This document shows, piece by piece, positions 11,471 through 21,620 of a DNA stretch of 64,000 bases. A model generated the notes under the pieces. The model had not been told where the DNA came from. It worked only from the letters and a program-made list of their open reading frames with translations, and did not search any database. Source of the stretch: Caprella mutica (Eukaryota; Arthropoda; Malacostraca; Amphipoda; Caprellidae); the NCBI GenBank assembly GCA_947561585.1, contig CANNZV010002590.1:28097-92096 (forward strand). The letters run 5' to 3'. Position 1 is the stretch's first letter. Every line of letters starts with the position of its first letter. The position numbers and the translations under genes are program-made.

Positions 11471-11820
11471 CAGACCTTAAAGTAACCATCACATTTAGAG
11501 AAACCTTCACAGGGTACTAGCCAGACACCCCAAGGCCTATTCCTTTTATAGGAAAAGGCCCCTCCCCCTGTCGGGGGAGAGGGGGTTATCAAAGAAGACT
11601 GTTTCCTGTCCCTTAAGGGGACAGGGGACTCCTGGCTACCTGCGAGCTGGTTTGTTACCAGACTTAAGTTTGGGTCAACCTTTATTTTAATAATAAACAA
11701 CATATTGACAGAGTACTCATCTCTAAAATAATAATACATAATAAAAAAAACACCTTAAATCTATACAAGTTTGCACTTATTAACTAATACTTATATACTA
11801 ACATTATTTTATCATTAATT
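11470..11820 (-). other. 3' region of the retroelement with three hairpins
   Basis: Downstream of the RT ORF in its reading direction. Three strong hairpins follow one another: 11606-11626 (CCTGTCCC/GGGGACAGG), 11562-11579 (CTCCCCC/GGGGGAG) and 11534-11560 (GGCCTATTCC/GGAAAAGGCC, loop TTTTATA). The last includes a TATAAAA-like string and there is an AATAAA nearby at about 11690. I found no copy of this region upstream of the Gag-like ORF, so it is not an obvious LTR. Confidence 0.5.
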
Positions 11821-14205
11821 CTATACATAATGAGGTCTGCTGTATTTATCAGCAGGGTTCTCTGCAGATCTCACGTAGGTTAGTGAGGGAGAGGCAAAAG
11901 TTCTAGTCAAGAGGAGAGTTTTTACAAAGGATCCCCTCCAAGATGGGGGGAGTTTCCCCTTTGAGAAGAGGTGGATAACCGCTTGGTTATCCGAGGCGAT
12001 GAGGCACCCCGGAAAAAAGATGTGACTGAGCCAGGCAGCTAAGTATTCTGCTTCAAGTATGGCAAGGTCACACTGAAAGATCTTGAAGAAACCTGAAGTA
12101 GGTTCAACGATGCCAATATGTGTGGGAGTAGCATCACAATAAACGATAATCTTATTTAAGGTATTGAAGAATGGAACAGGAAAATCGTGAAAGAGGCATT
12201 TAAATTTATAGAGCTTATGAGGGTATCGAAAACATAAATGAATCAAGTTCAGAGGGAACTTGAGGACTTGTCTAGCGTAATTGATGAGGCCAGCGATTCG
12301 TTGGCGGTGAAGGAGGGACACCCTTTTGTTTCGAACCCTATCTAATTCAGAATGAATAGTAGAAATAAATTGAGAAGTCATGCTTAATGTATACATATCA
12401 AGGTCAATCATTATCCCTAAATAGCTTAATTTCCTAACAGGAGTGATTACACATTTTGCCATGTTGAATTCTAAGGAAGAGGCGAAGAGGATCCCCAAGG
12501 CTTTCTGGAGATCCCCTTCCTCCCCCGCTAGCAAGATGTCGTCCAGGTACAAGGTAATATTAACTTTAAGGTCACATAACAATGCTTGTAAGATAGAGTT
12601 TAAGGTCCTTTGCATGATATAGGGTGAAAGTGACAAACCTTGAGGAAGCCTTTTGATTTTGTAATATTTTTGGCCACACTTAACCCCCAGAAGGGAGGAA
12701 GCTTTATGAGATAATGGGATATGGAAGAAGCCATTAGTTAAGTCTAATTTGATTAGTTTGATTTTCTTATTATGTGCAAATTTATATGTTGATTTTATAT
12801 TAGGAAGGCTGAAGGCCGCAGGGGACAACTTGCCAGTTAGGGGAGACATGTCCAAGAGGACCCGAGGGTTCTCGGGATCCTTCTTGGGTACCGTAAATAA
12901 GCTAAAGGTATTTTTAGGTTTAATTGGGGTTTCCTCCCCGGCTATTACTAATCTGTCTATATGAGGTTGTTTGGTTTTAGATGTATAAGCGTTATGACTA
13001 AAGTCCTTAGGAAGATATATATTAGCACCTTTATTGATAATGTAACTAGTGGTATGATCTCTAGTAGTTACAGGTAGCAATTTTCCTATAATTAAAGGTT
13101 TAAAGTTAATGTTATGATCATTTTTAACCCTATCAATTCCTAAGTTTTCCCTTTGAATGGGTTTTACCGAACAGGCGACTTGTCTTCTAGTTGGGCTGGG
13201 GGGTTCAGAGCTCTGCGCCTCGCTGGTGATGGTCTGCCGATCCGTCTCCTGGTCCGACGAGGGCTCCTCTTCTTCTGGTTCCGAAGGTTCCTCTTCAGGT
13301 GAAGCTGAGGAAGAAGAACTTGAACGGTCGCTATTTGGACTATTGTTAGCCGAAGGTTTGGGGGTTGATACAAAGAATGCAATAGATGATCCATCCGGGC
13401 TAGAAATGTTATCCACTTCTGGCATGTATCTGGGTTCAGGTGGATCTACGCGCTCCTGTGGTTCAGGAGCTATGACAGGTGCATAGTTATCAGGGATGTG
13501 GATTACATTGTCGTTAACCTCTACATGATTCCACGGTATCTCGTTGATGTTTAAGTTGTTGAGAAGGTCATGTAGAGGATCACCACCAGGGAGGTCTGGT
13601 ATGATATCATTATGAGGGGAGTTGATGGGGGAGATGTCTACCCAGTTCCCAATTCTCTGGAAGATCTCATCGGCAGTGGGATCTCCCCGAAGAGGGACCT
13701 CCGGAATGAGGACACCCATCTGAACAGGAGGATAAATGCGTTGACTGAGAGCAAGAAAAGGAGACGGTTCACCCGCATACTGGGGAGTCCTCAGATCCTG
13801 TTCGGCTGGTGGTTGTCTCCGATAAATGCTCACAAGTCTAGGGTCACGTGGTGATGAAGAAGAAGAAGAGTTGGTTGGTGTAAAGAGCCATCCTCCTCTG
13901 CTATCTTCAATCGGCACTAGCGAAGGGGGGGGGGGTTCTTGTTGAACCTCTGGTCTAACGGGTAGGACCGCAACGGTATGTTCGGCAGCGGAAATCAGTG
14001 GCGACTGCCTGTCAAGATCGAGGATGTTGTAGTCCTCGGCAGCATTGTTATCAAAGTTAGGTGCTCCGTCCACTACTCGTATAGCAGCAGGGCCACGGAC
14101 AAGCCCTTCGAAAGGTATGTGGAAATTCAAATTTAGTGCTAGATTTAGATTGTCAAAGTTCCTCTCACCCGTGTTTCCGTTATCCTCCCCTTCCTGTTCA
14201 CTCAT
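11821..14205 (-). CDS. reverse transcriptase / RNase H protein of a retroelement
   Basis: An intact 794-residue ORF. Residues 1 to about 360 are acidic and rich in Ser, Pro and Asp/Glu, with no protease motif that I can see. The RT core follows: LDLTNGFFHIPLS, then RLPQGLSLSPY, then the catalytic YLDD near residue 551. A C-terminal RNase H-like domain has YCDATPTHIG (near 688), EAEYLAAW (near 720), SDNQAV (near 740) and ENPADKYSR at the end. No integrase or tyrosine recombinase follows. The DATPT and NPADxxSR signatures recall hepadnavirus and DIRS-like enzymes rather than Ty3/Copia. The start ATG overlaps the stop of the preceding Gag-like ORF (ATGA). Confidence 0.85.
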   Translation of the reverse strand: MSEQEGEDNGNTGERNFDNLNLALNLNFHIPFEGLVRGPAAIRVVDGAPNFDNNAAEDYNILDLDRQSPLISAAEHTVAVLPVRPEVQQEPPPPSLVPIEDSRGGWLFTPTNSSSSSSPRDPRLVSIYRRQPPAEQDLRTPQYAGEPSPFLALSQRIYPPVQMGVLIPEVPLRGDPTADEIFQRIGNWVDISPINSPHNDIIPDLPGGDPLHDLLNNLNINEIPWNHVEVNDNVIHIPDNYAPVIAPEPQERVDPPEPRYMPEVDNISSPDGSSIAFFVSTPKPSANNSPNSDRSSSSSSASPEEEPSEPEEEEPSSDQETDRQTITSEAQSSEPPSPTRRQVACSVKPIQRENLGIDRVKNDHNINFKPLIIGKLLPVTTRDHTTSYIINKGANIYLPKDFSHNAYTSKTKQPHIDRLVIAGEETPIKPKNTFSLFTVPKKDPENPRVLLDMSPLTGKLSPAAFSLPNIKSTYKFAHNKKIKLIKLDLTNGFFHIPLSHKASSLLGVKCGQKYYKIKRLPQGLSLSPYIMQRTLNSILQALLCDLKVNITLYLDDILLAGEEGDLQKALGILFASSLEFNMAKCVITPVRKLSYLGIMIDLDMYTLSMTSQFISTIHSELDRVRNKRVSLLHRQRIAGLINYARQVLKFPLNLIHLCFRYPHKLYKFKCLFHDFPVPFFNTLNKIIVYCDATPTHIGIVEPTSGFFKIFQCDLAILEAEYLAAWLSHIFFPGCLIASDNQAVIHLFSKGKLPPSWRGSFVKTLLLTRTFASPSLTYVRSAENPADKYSRPHYV

Positions 14206-14527
14206 TTCTTGTTTTGGTTGTTGCCTTCATAGCCCTTGAATGGCTTCTTGAAGGTCCGTGGAGCTCTCGGCTTGGCAGCAGCCGCCTGTGCTGAAATGAC
14301 ACAATTTAAATCAGTTCTCTGTGTGTCCTGCTGGTCGATCAAGGCCGCTGTCCAATTTCTCGAGGCTACTAGATAGAAAAATCTTATTCTGCGTACGACT
14401 TTTCTCCTGAGGTCTTCCGGGAGAGTGTCGTACACCTGGTTGACTTCTAAAAGAAACTCGATATCGTCCTTCTTCCCCTTATCGAATTTGTTATTCTTGT
14501 CTTTTTCCAGGTATTCCCTCAAATACT
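14202..14527 (-). pseudogene. Gag-like ORF, 3' part
   Basis: Reads from about 14527 to a TGA at 14202-14204. It has EYLREYLEKDKNNK, then VYDTLPEDLRRKVVRRIRFF, and a basic tail ending in GNNQNKK. Upstream, in another frame, a Pro/Val/Gln-rich stretch at 14530-14665 continues the 5' part and ends at a stop near 14527, so either a frameshift or a small deletion separates the two. The nucleic-acid-binding character of the basic tail is inferred from composition only. No CCHC knuckle is visible. Confidence 0.55.
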
Positions 14528-14969
14528 CGGCCGCTCCCGTTCTGTCAATGGTGGCAAGGCTTGAGCAGTGCCTTGTGCAACAACAGGTGGAACAACAACC
14601 GGTGGCTGAGGAGGCGCAGGCTGCTGGGTGAGTAGTGGGTTAGCGGTGTTAGTTCGAGTAGGGTCTACACACAGAGAAAGGATTAGTTGAATCAAATCAT
14701 ATTTGATTTGTTTTGACTAAATTTTATGGTTTATCTGTGCGCCTACCTACGTGGTGAGTTGCAGGTACTATTTAATATGAGTTAAATTGACGTTGGTTAA
14801 AACAACACATATGTGAGTTGATTATTTTTAATTCCCGATGGCCACAACAACTACCTGTGATAGTCAAAACTGCTCTTGATGGTTGAAACAATTATATGTA
14901 ATGGTTAAAACAACTACAGAACAAGTTTACATCAACTACTTGTGTATGTTTCTCCAATCACTCCTATGT

Positions 14970-15260
14970 GTTATACCAACTACTCGTGTAGGTTATACCA
15001 ACTACTCGTGTAGGTTATACCAACTACTCGTGCAGGTTATACTAACTACTCGTGTAGGTTATACCAACTACTCGTGTAGGTTACATTAACTACTCGTATA
15101 GGTGATATCAACTACTCGTATAGGTGATATCAACTACTGGTGTAGGTTATATCAACTACTCGGTTAGGTTGTATCAACTACTCGTGTTGGTTATATCAAC
15201 TACTCGTGTAGGATATCATCTTCTCGTGTTGGTTATATCAACTACTTGTAAACTAAGTAA
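14970..15260. repeat. about 22-bp tandem array in copy A
   Basis: About a dozen units related to GGTTATACCAACTACTCGTG, with ATATCAACTACTCG variants towards the right. The same array is in copies B (46500-46800, reversed) and C (62800-63010), so it belongs to the element. Confidence 0.85.
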
Positions 15261-15299
15261 ATGTATATCAACTATTATAGTGTAGGTTGAAATATCGGT

Positions 15300-16920
15300 C
15301 TGGTTAGCAGTAGCCAGACTTTTTACAAGACTTTTTCAGTCACTATATTTACTCTAATAAATTATAATCTCGAGTTAGGTCCCGGTATCAATTAGATTAG
15401 ACTATTTATTTTCTAGGACCAAATCTAACATGTTCACATTTATTTTCTACTTTTGCTTCTGTGATATGCATACTATTTTAATTTTAAAAAATAATTGATC
15501 AACTAGACCTATCCTTGTTTTTTGAAATGTTTTCGATCCTATGAATTGATATATGGTTATCAGTTGTAAATTAATAGATTAGATTGAATAAGTAACTTCA
15601 TCAGGTTAGTTTATAAATAAGTAGTTAGATGACATAAATAACTTTACGTAGTGATAAATAGGTAGGCTAGATGAATTAATTAACCAGGCTAGATTACAAA
15701 AGTTGATAAATCTTTGATATGCTGCAACTGTACTATAACTTAATGAGTAATAAATTAATGATAAAGCCTTTATCTTCTAAACCATATTTTAGTGCAATTC
15801 ATCTTACTCATAGGCACTGATATTGAAATATGCTAATAGAATTACCAAGGTCAAATTGAAAACGAAATATAAACATTTAAGTTTTAGATTTATTATATAT
15901 AAGTTTAATATGAATTCTCGTCACTTTCTTTCACGACTGTAGGTTGCCAATTCCTGAAATAAGAGATTCGTATATTAATATATATTGAAAAGAAATTCAC
16001 AGTATCGTTCATATACATTATTATCAATAACATCACCTACTCTTTTTCCTTTTGTGATGAGATAGCGACAGCTTCAATATTCTTTTCATGTCTGGAATCC
16101 CTAAAAGCATATGAAAAAGTAAGAGCTAATCATATTGCAAATACATATTTAGAAATCATCTAATATTTTCAAATACTTACTTTGACCTAGCATAATTGTT
16201 CCTGAACCATTCAAAGGAATTGAAGAGGACTCCGATAATTGATGACGTTGATCTACTTCATCAATTCTTCATCAAGATCTGAAAGTAGATTCAGAAAATA
16301 TAGAAAACCATATATTAAATATGAAAAGAATCATTAACTGAGAATTCTTTCATATAGGTAAATTTAACATAAAATGTTAAACTAATTATAAATCTTCAGA
16401 TGCAGTATAAATTTAGCTCTAATAAATGCAATGGATTTTTCTAGCTAATCCTCATAATTTTGTTCATTATACACTCATAATGTAGACTTTAATTAAATAC
16501 CAAGAAAGTATAATATATCAAAAGGCTCACCTCTGGTTAGAGTTCTCCCTGCTAAATCCGTGGACGGTGTTCTCCTCCGACTACCTCCCTGGATGGAGTT
16601 CTCCCAGTCATAGAAAACTAGGATCAAGTAGGTAAATTGCGGCACTTTAATTAACTGCGGTCTCTTATCTCAGAAACATTAATAACCATCATGACTTCAA
16701 GGCACTCGTGAAATGAATAGAACCTATCATAAATTGAGCTTAAATTATGATGTTCAACAATTCAGTATATAGCTAAACTAATTTCAGAATGATTTTGAGA
16801 CTCTCTTAATAGGGTCACAATTAGAAATTAAAGAACCGAATTTGGCTGTGTAACCCTACCTATAGGTACACCAACTAGTTTTAAAATATATAGATTATCA
16901 GACCACTTTACTTAAGATAC
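15300..16920. other. internal non-coding sequence of copy A
   Basis: AT-rich, shared with copy B and (to the window edge) copy C. No ORF longer than background. Splice-like strings occur, but I see no coding potential. Confidence 0.6.
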
Positions 16921-17091
16921 TAGGATAAGTTCCGAAATATCGGACGGCTCCACATTTTCGGTCGCGTAAGAAAAACTATATTAAATTAACTTTCATTTTA
17001 ATTAGCTATTAGGTAGCTATATTAGTATATACTATATTTCATACGTGACCGAAAATTTGAAATCGCCTGATAATTTGGAACTTACCCTATT
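16921..17091. mobile_element. small palindromic MITE inside copy A
   Basis: Inverted arms starting TAGGATAAGTTCCGAAATAT and, from the right, TAGGGTAAGTTCCAAATTAT, with a second paired block TTTTCGGTCGCGTA/ TACGTGACCGAAAA. Also present in copy B at about 44690-44860. Related ends appear near 49920-49960 and 50170-50215. Confidence 0.7.
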
Positions 17092-17129
17092 CTGAGGACA
17101 GCGCAGTAGCTGCCTAGCCTATGTAGAAG

Positions 17130-17607
17130 GGGTGTAGGTCATAAGCCCCCCCGGTCATGAGCCCCCCTAGGTCATAAGCCCCCCCCCCCCCCGGTCAAGA
17201 GCCCCCCCGGTCAAGAGCCCCCCTGTTTTTAAATCCTTATTTACCTATACTATTTAATCCTTATTCACACTTTTGTAGTTCATTACTGAATAGACATAAA
17301 ATATATGTATATCGGGGGGCGTGCCGCCCCCGAACCCCCCTGCCAGATCATTAATTAATCATGAAGTGTGCAGTACAACAAACTAGCGGATACAACAAAC
17401 TACATTAGTAACTCTCAGTTATTTCTATCTAAGTAATTCGTCATTTGTTTAACTAGGTAAATAAGGATTAAAAAAACAGGGAGGGTGGGGGCTCGTGACC
17501 GGGGGTGCTCATGACCTTGGGGGGCTCATGACCGGGGGGGGGGCTCGCGATCGGGGGGGCTCATGAACGAGAGGGCTCTTGACCGGGGGGGCTCTTGACC
17601 GTACCCC
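17130..17607. mobile_element. foldback element, GGTCATGAGCCCCCC-word family, in copy A
   Basis: 478 bp. The arms are runs of GGTCATGAGCCCCCC (17137-17224 and reversed 17490-17600). Ends are GGGTGTAGG and GGGGTACGG, flanked by the 9-bp duplication ATGTAGAAG (17121-17129, 17608-17616). The centre holds the block GTAGTTTGTTGTATCCGCTA and a GC hairpin GGGGGCGTGCCGCCCCC that also appear in the 36.5-37.9 kb elements. The same insertion is present in copy B (44203-44650), so it predates their duplication. Confidence 0.85.
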
Positions 17608-18039
17608 ATGTAGAAGGTATTGACACTGAAAAAAAAACAGCTAGGCAGGTATGATGCTTAAATAAGTTAACATATAATAATTTAGGAAAATTAGTTTGGA
17701 TATCAGTTTACAAACTGGAAGGCAGTAATCAAAATTTATTATTATAAAAGTTATATACTGATAATCAGCTCTTCAAATAACTACCTATATAAAGCCACCA
17801 AACTATCAATCACCAATATTTTAGAATATTTAGGCAGACATTTATCAATTTATTAATGGAATTAATTAATAATCGATCGGCAGCGATAATACTATTTAAT
17901 GCATATAACACTTTTGTTTGCACTTGAATTAAAATGGTATTGAGGAGCATTCACATTCAACACGTAACACACTTGAAACAAGATTTGAACTGAAAAGTGT
18001 TATGCGAATAAATTAGCTTTGAGGAAAGCATAAGTTGCC

Positions 18040-18560
18040 ACTTACTCATTTGATTGAACTCACACATAAACTTAAAAAAATAATTAGAACTAACTCTCAT
18101 AGTAAGTTAATTTATACACCAGATAAATAAGATTAACAGTCTTTGTGGGTTACATTATCACACTATGTCATAGTTGTTTTAACTCACACTTAAACTTACA
18201 AAAAAGTAGCGCCAACTCTCATAGTAAGTTAATTCATACACTGTAGAATACACTGGATTAACAGTCTTTGTGGGTTACTATAACACACTATGTCATAGTT
18301 GATTTAACTCGCACTTAAACTCAAAAAAGTAGCGTCAACTCTCATAGTAAGTTAATTCATACACCAGATACATTGAATTGACAATCTTTGTGAGTTACTT
18401 CAACACATTATATCCTAGTTGCTTTAACATATGTTCAAACTCTCAAAATGTAACTCCAACTCTCATAGTAAGTTGATTCAATCCATAAAATGATTTGAAT
18501 TAACTATGTTTGGTGACACACACGTCATAGTTGTTTTGACACACATGAAAACATGAATAT
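18040..18560. repeat. about 117-bp tandem array at the right end of copy A
   Basis: Four to five units containing CTCTCATAGTAAGTTAATTC and CACTATGTCATAGTTG. The matching array in copy B is at 43250-43760 in reverse. It lies next to the element end. Confidence 0.8.
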
Positions 18561-18642
18561 AGTCAAACCAACTCACGTATAAATTGATTCAAAGCATAAA
18601 TTGTTGACCCATTAAATATGAGTAAACTTTTTTCTCTGTGTA

Positions 18643-18979
18643 GGTTTGTGATGATGGCATTCATCTGCTGTTGTTGTGCTTCAGCCCGAGTCATGAGGAG
18701 AGCCAGTGAAGCCTCCAGTCTCTCGAATCTTCCTCGTTCCTCGTCGGTCATTTGTGATTGGACTCGATGAATTTTAACTTTAGGATTTAAACCTTTGTGT
18801 TTTGTCTTCTTATCTTTGTTTATGTTCGGTTCCCCCGAAGAGGCTTCTGAAACCGACCTGCTTCGAAGACGATAATGATGGACAGGAGCAGAAAGAAGTT
18901 GCTGTATATCCTCCTGAGCCCTGGGTGGAGAGGTCCTAGGTGCACGAGAGGTCCGGCTCGGAGAGCTTTCCCCAGACAT
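18643..18979 (-). pseudogene. Gag-like ORF, 5' part, split by copy A
   Basis: Begins with ATG at 18979 and encodes MSGESSPSRTSRAPRTSPP and a stretch rich in Ser, Arg and Lys, then a predicted helix (DEERGRFERLEASLALLMTR) with a Gln run. At 18641 the frame enters the 4-kb element copy A. On the other side of that element (14665 downwards) the same frame resumes after a single TA, so the element landed inside this ORF. Function as a structural protein is inferred from position before the RT ORF. Confidence 0.65.
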
Positions 18980-20100
18980 GCGTAGGGCACCGGAGGGACA
19001 GGGTGAGTAATCACGAGATATGCACAGCAGACACTTTCACTTTCAAAGCCATGGAGTTGTTTAATGGGATTTTTATTCTCAAATGTATTTGGGTAGTGTT
19101 CAAAAGTAATGTATTATTATATATTAATTAGTGATTTTAAAACTAGTTTATGTAGTGAGTAGCGATGTAACTATTCTCAGATTGGTGCTAGTATTTGTCT
19201 CACATGGATTATAAGTTATGGCTATAGTTATTATACGTTGGAGAAGGTAAATCGCGTTGGGTTTGAACAACCTAATCAATTATCATATGTTTTCCTTTAG
19301 TACACTACATTAGTATGAAGAAGTGAAAATACGCAATTACTGTGCCAAGTTCTTTATCTTGAGTTAAAATTAATACTCTAGCCATATTCTTTATTATGTA
19401 TGACCGTATGACTACAGTTACCTACAGCAAGTCACTTGCCTCACCTCGTCTATATATATACTTCAATCTTTATTGCATTGAAATTATTTTCTCATACATA
19501 ATTAAATATATTGAATTTATATAGATATTTAAATAAATAATTAAATCTATATTATGCTGTATTACTTTTAATTATATTTTTACAGAAATGGTTCAAGAAT
19601 TAATTCTTGAAACATTCGCTATATTATCACAAATTTCAATCAAGTTTACTTAATGAGAATTATTCAATAGGAATTAAGATTAGGTAAAATGTTTTATTTG
19701 TTTAAAAAAAGAAATATTATCCCGTAAAAACGAGAAGAATAAATTTAAAATTGAATTAGCTTTCCTACCGATTTTTTTAAACTAAAGGTATGCACAGTTG
19801 TAAAAGTAACATTCTTTCAATTGGTATTTTAAACAATTCCATTATACAATAAATGATGTGAATTACTAATGTAATTAAACTTTCACTAGTAAACTTTCAC
19901 CCCACCCACTCCATTGATGATTAAATTGAGTTTTATTATTAGAGTTATTATGAAATATAACTATAAATGTTTGGTCAAATTTTACATTATGGTCAATATT
20001 TATTACAATAAGATAACTCAAACATTGAAAATGAGTTTACATAATTTATTATTATTCCTAACTTATGTAGTTTTAAATCTTTAAATCTTTCAAACTAATT
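18980..20100. other. no gene recognised
   Basis: AT-rich sequence upstream of the Gag-like start (minus strand). The 5' leader of the retroelement should begin here but its boundary cannot be seen. No repeat of the 11470-11820 region was found. Confidence 0.4.
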
Positions 20101-20329
20101 AGTCTAACACATTCCATTGCAACTTGTGTGAATGCTGGATACCTATCTTCACTGGGTAGATGTAGATTGTAGAGTAACCATTATGAAGTGCAGATGACTG
20201 TAGGTTACAAATTACAAATCTACCAGCACTAATCCTGTAGCGGACATTCAGACTCTGTTCCATCACTGATGTGTGGTTTGATTTCACTTGTTCATCGCTA
20301 CAGTTGTTAAAATGTACATTGATTTCACT
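20101..20329 (-). CDS. possible terminal exon of an unrecognised gene
   Basis: Open on the minus strand with a possible acceptor (TTTATATTTTTGAG) before 20329, ending in a stop at about 20101. It encodes NNCSDEQVKSNHTSVMEQSL, VRYRISAGRFVICNLQSSAL and YIYPVKIGIQHSHKLQWNVL. Composition is more protein-like than its surroundings, with two Cys and possible N-glycosylation sites. I could not find upstream exons and do not recognise the family. Confidence 0.3.
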
Positions 20330-20854
20330 CAAAAATATAAACTTGGTTTATTAATTAAAGCATAAATTTTATATTCTCATAAAGTGATAATGTTATTTCG
20401 ACCCATGATTTCAAACAACTTCTAAATCGTACAGAACACATTAATTATCAATAAATTTAGCTACTCATTTCACCGAGTATACAGAATTTCAATGTTTGCT
20501 AGAAGCTACTAATTACATTATCTAAATACCAAACAGGATTGAATGTGTCTTAACCAGTTACTGTTACATTACTGACCACTAATTCCTATCTCTACTCCCA
20601 ATTCCTAATCAATTCTAGTCTTATCTCCGACTAGAGAAGTGTTATCACTCTCTGCATTAGATACCATTTATCTCTTTGTTTTATCGTCTTGACATGCAAT
20701 CAGAGATATGTTATTACGTTCCTATTAATACTATAAACTATGGAAATTAATTATTATCGATATTCAATAATTGGAAATATTTATATATTAATACGATAGC
20801 GTGTGTGTTAGTGTTTGTCGCTTACTATATAGTAAGCGACATAGTGTAGGTGAG

Positions 20855-21000
20855 AGAAGTGAAGGTGGTGAAGTGATGGTGGGGGAAAGTGAAGGTGGGG
20901 AAGTAAAGGTGGGGGGAAGTGAAGGTGGTGGAAAGTGAAAGTTGGGGAAGTGAAGTTTGGGGAACAGAAGGTGGGGGAAGGAAAGGTGAGGAGTTGTAGG
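20855..21000. repeat. degenerate purine-rich minisatellite
   Basis: Repeats of about 15-18 bp with the theme GGTGGGGGAAGTGAAGGT. The long minus-strand reading frame across it is a by-product of the repeat. Confidence 0.75.
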
Positions 21001-21329
21001 GAAGGAAAGTGTTAGTAAAATATAACTTGGTGTAGGTCAAAGGTTGTAGGTAATAATATCCAATGGATGTTAATGATCTGTAGTTACTTGAATAATTTAA
21101 TACATTGAATTTACTCTCCATAATTAAACTGTTTGACTGACAGACAAGTTGATGTTTATTGATTAGACAGAGACAAAAGCCTATTGTTGATTTCTCCATC
21201 CCATAGAATATATACGGGGTCTAGCTACTTCTACTAATAATACTATCATCGTATGGTTCTTATACCGTATTATTTTTCTTTCTGTGTATAGTAGTATAGT
21301 ACAGTAAAATCCTTAATAAATTCAACTAA

Positions 21330-21620
21330 TTCACTTCATTGGATTTACTCTACTATAGAGGATATGAGAGAAAAAGAGAAAACTGGACTTTTCATAGTAG
21401 ACTACATAAAATTTTCTTTCTTTTTCAAATAAATTCATTATGCAATGTATTTCATTTCTCAGAACTCTTCAAAATCAGGATGGTTGGGTAAACATGTTCA
21501 TTATACATTGAAGAGTTGCACTGGTAGAACTCCTCTGTCGCCAAATAGAACTAATTTACTATATAGAGATGCATAGAAAACTCAAGGCATTTTGTGGTAG
21601 ACTAAACTAAATTTTCACTA
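21330..21620. repeat. dispersed repeat shared with 59290-59420
   Basis: Shares TTTACTCTACTATAGAGGAT and the following ATAGAAAACT..TGGCAGACTA theme with 59340-59405, and repeats part of itself near 21555-21600. Class unknown. Confidence 0.5.

Larger units (their letters stand above)
14668..18640. mobile_element. 4-kb non-coding TA-inserted element, copy A
   Basis: 3973 bp. Ends CACACAGAGAAAGG and (read inward from the right) CACAGAGAAAAAAG, so the inverted terminal match is about 10 bp. TA flanks both ends. It has no ORF of note. Subterminal tandem arrays lie at both sides (14970-15290 and 18050-18560), plus an internal palindromic MITE (16921-17091) and a foldback element (17130-17607). Copy B (43170-47093) is the same element reversed, and copy C starts at 62499. 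TA targeting suggests mobilisation by a Tc1/mariner-type enzyme; this is inference. Confidence 0.85.

Noticed and set aside
13157..13486. 109-codon plus-strand frame
   Set aside because: Antisense shadow of the Ser/Glu-rich part of the RT protein.
14970..15260. Regular 22-bp array as a CRISPR
   Set aside because: Units are contiguous with no unique spacers, inside a eukaryotic transposon.
11470..19130. Endogenous hepadnavirus
   Set aside because: There is a separate Gag-like ORF before the RT frame and no surface-protein overlap or pregenome-like terminal redundancy is seen; a retroelement with a related RT is more economical.
20825..21199. 124-codon minus-strand frame
   Set aside because: Its C-terminal part is a purine-rich minisatellite and the rest has no recognisable composition or splice context.
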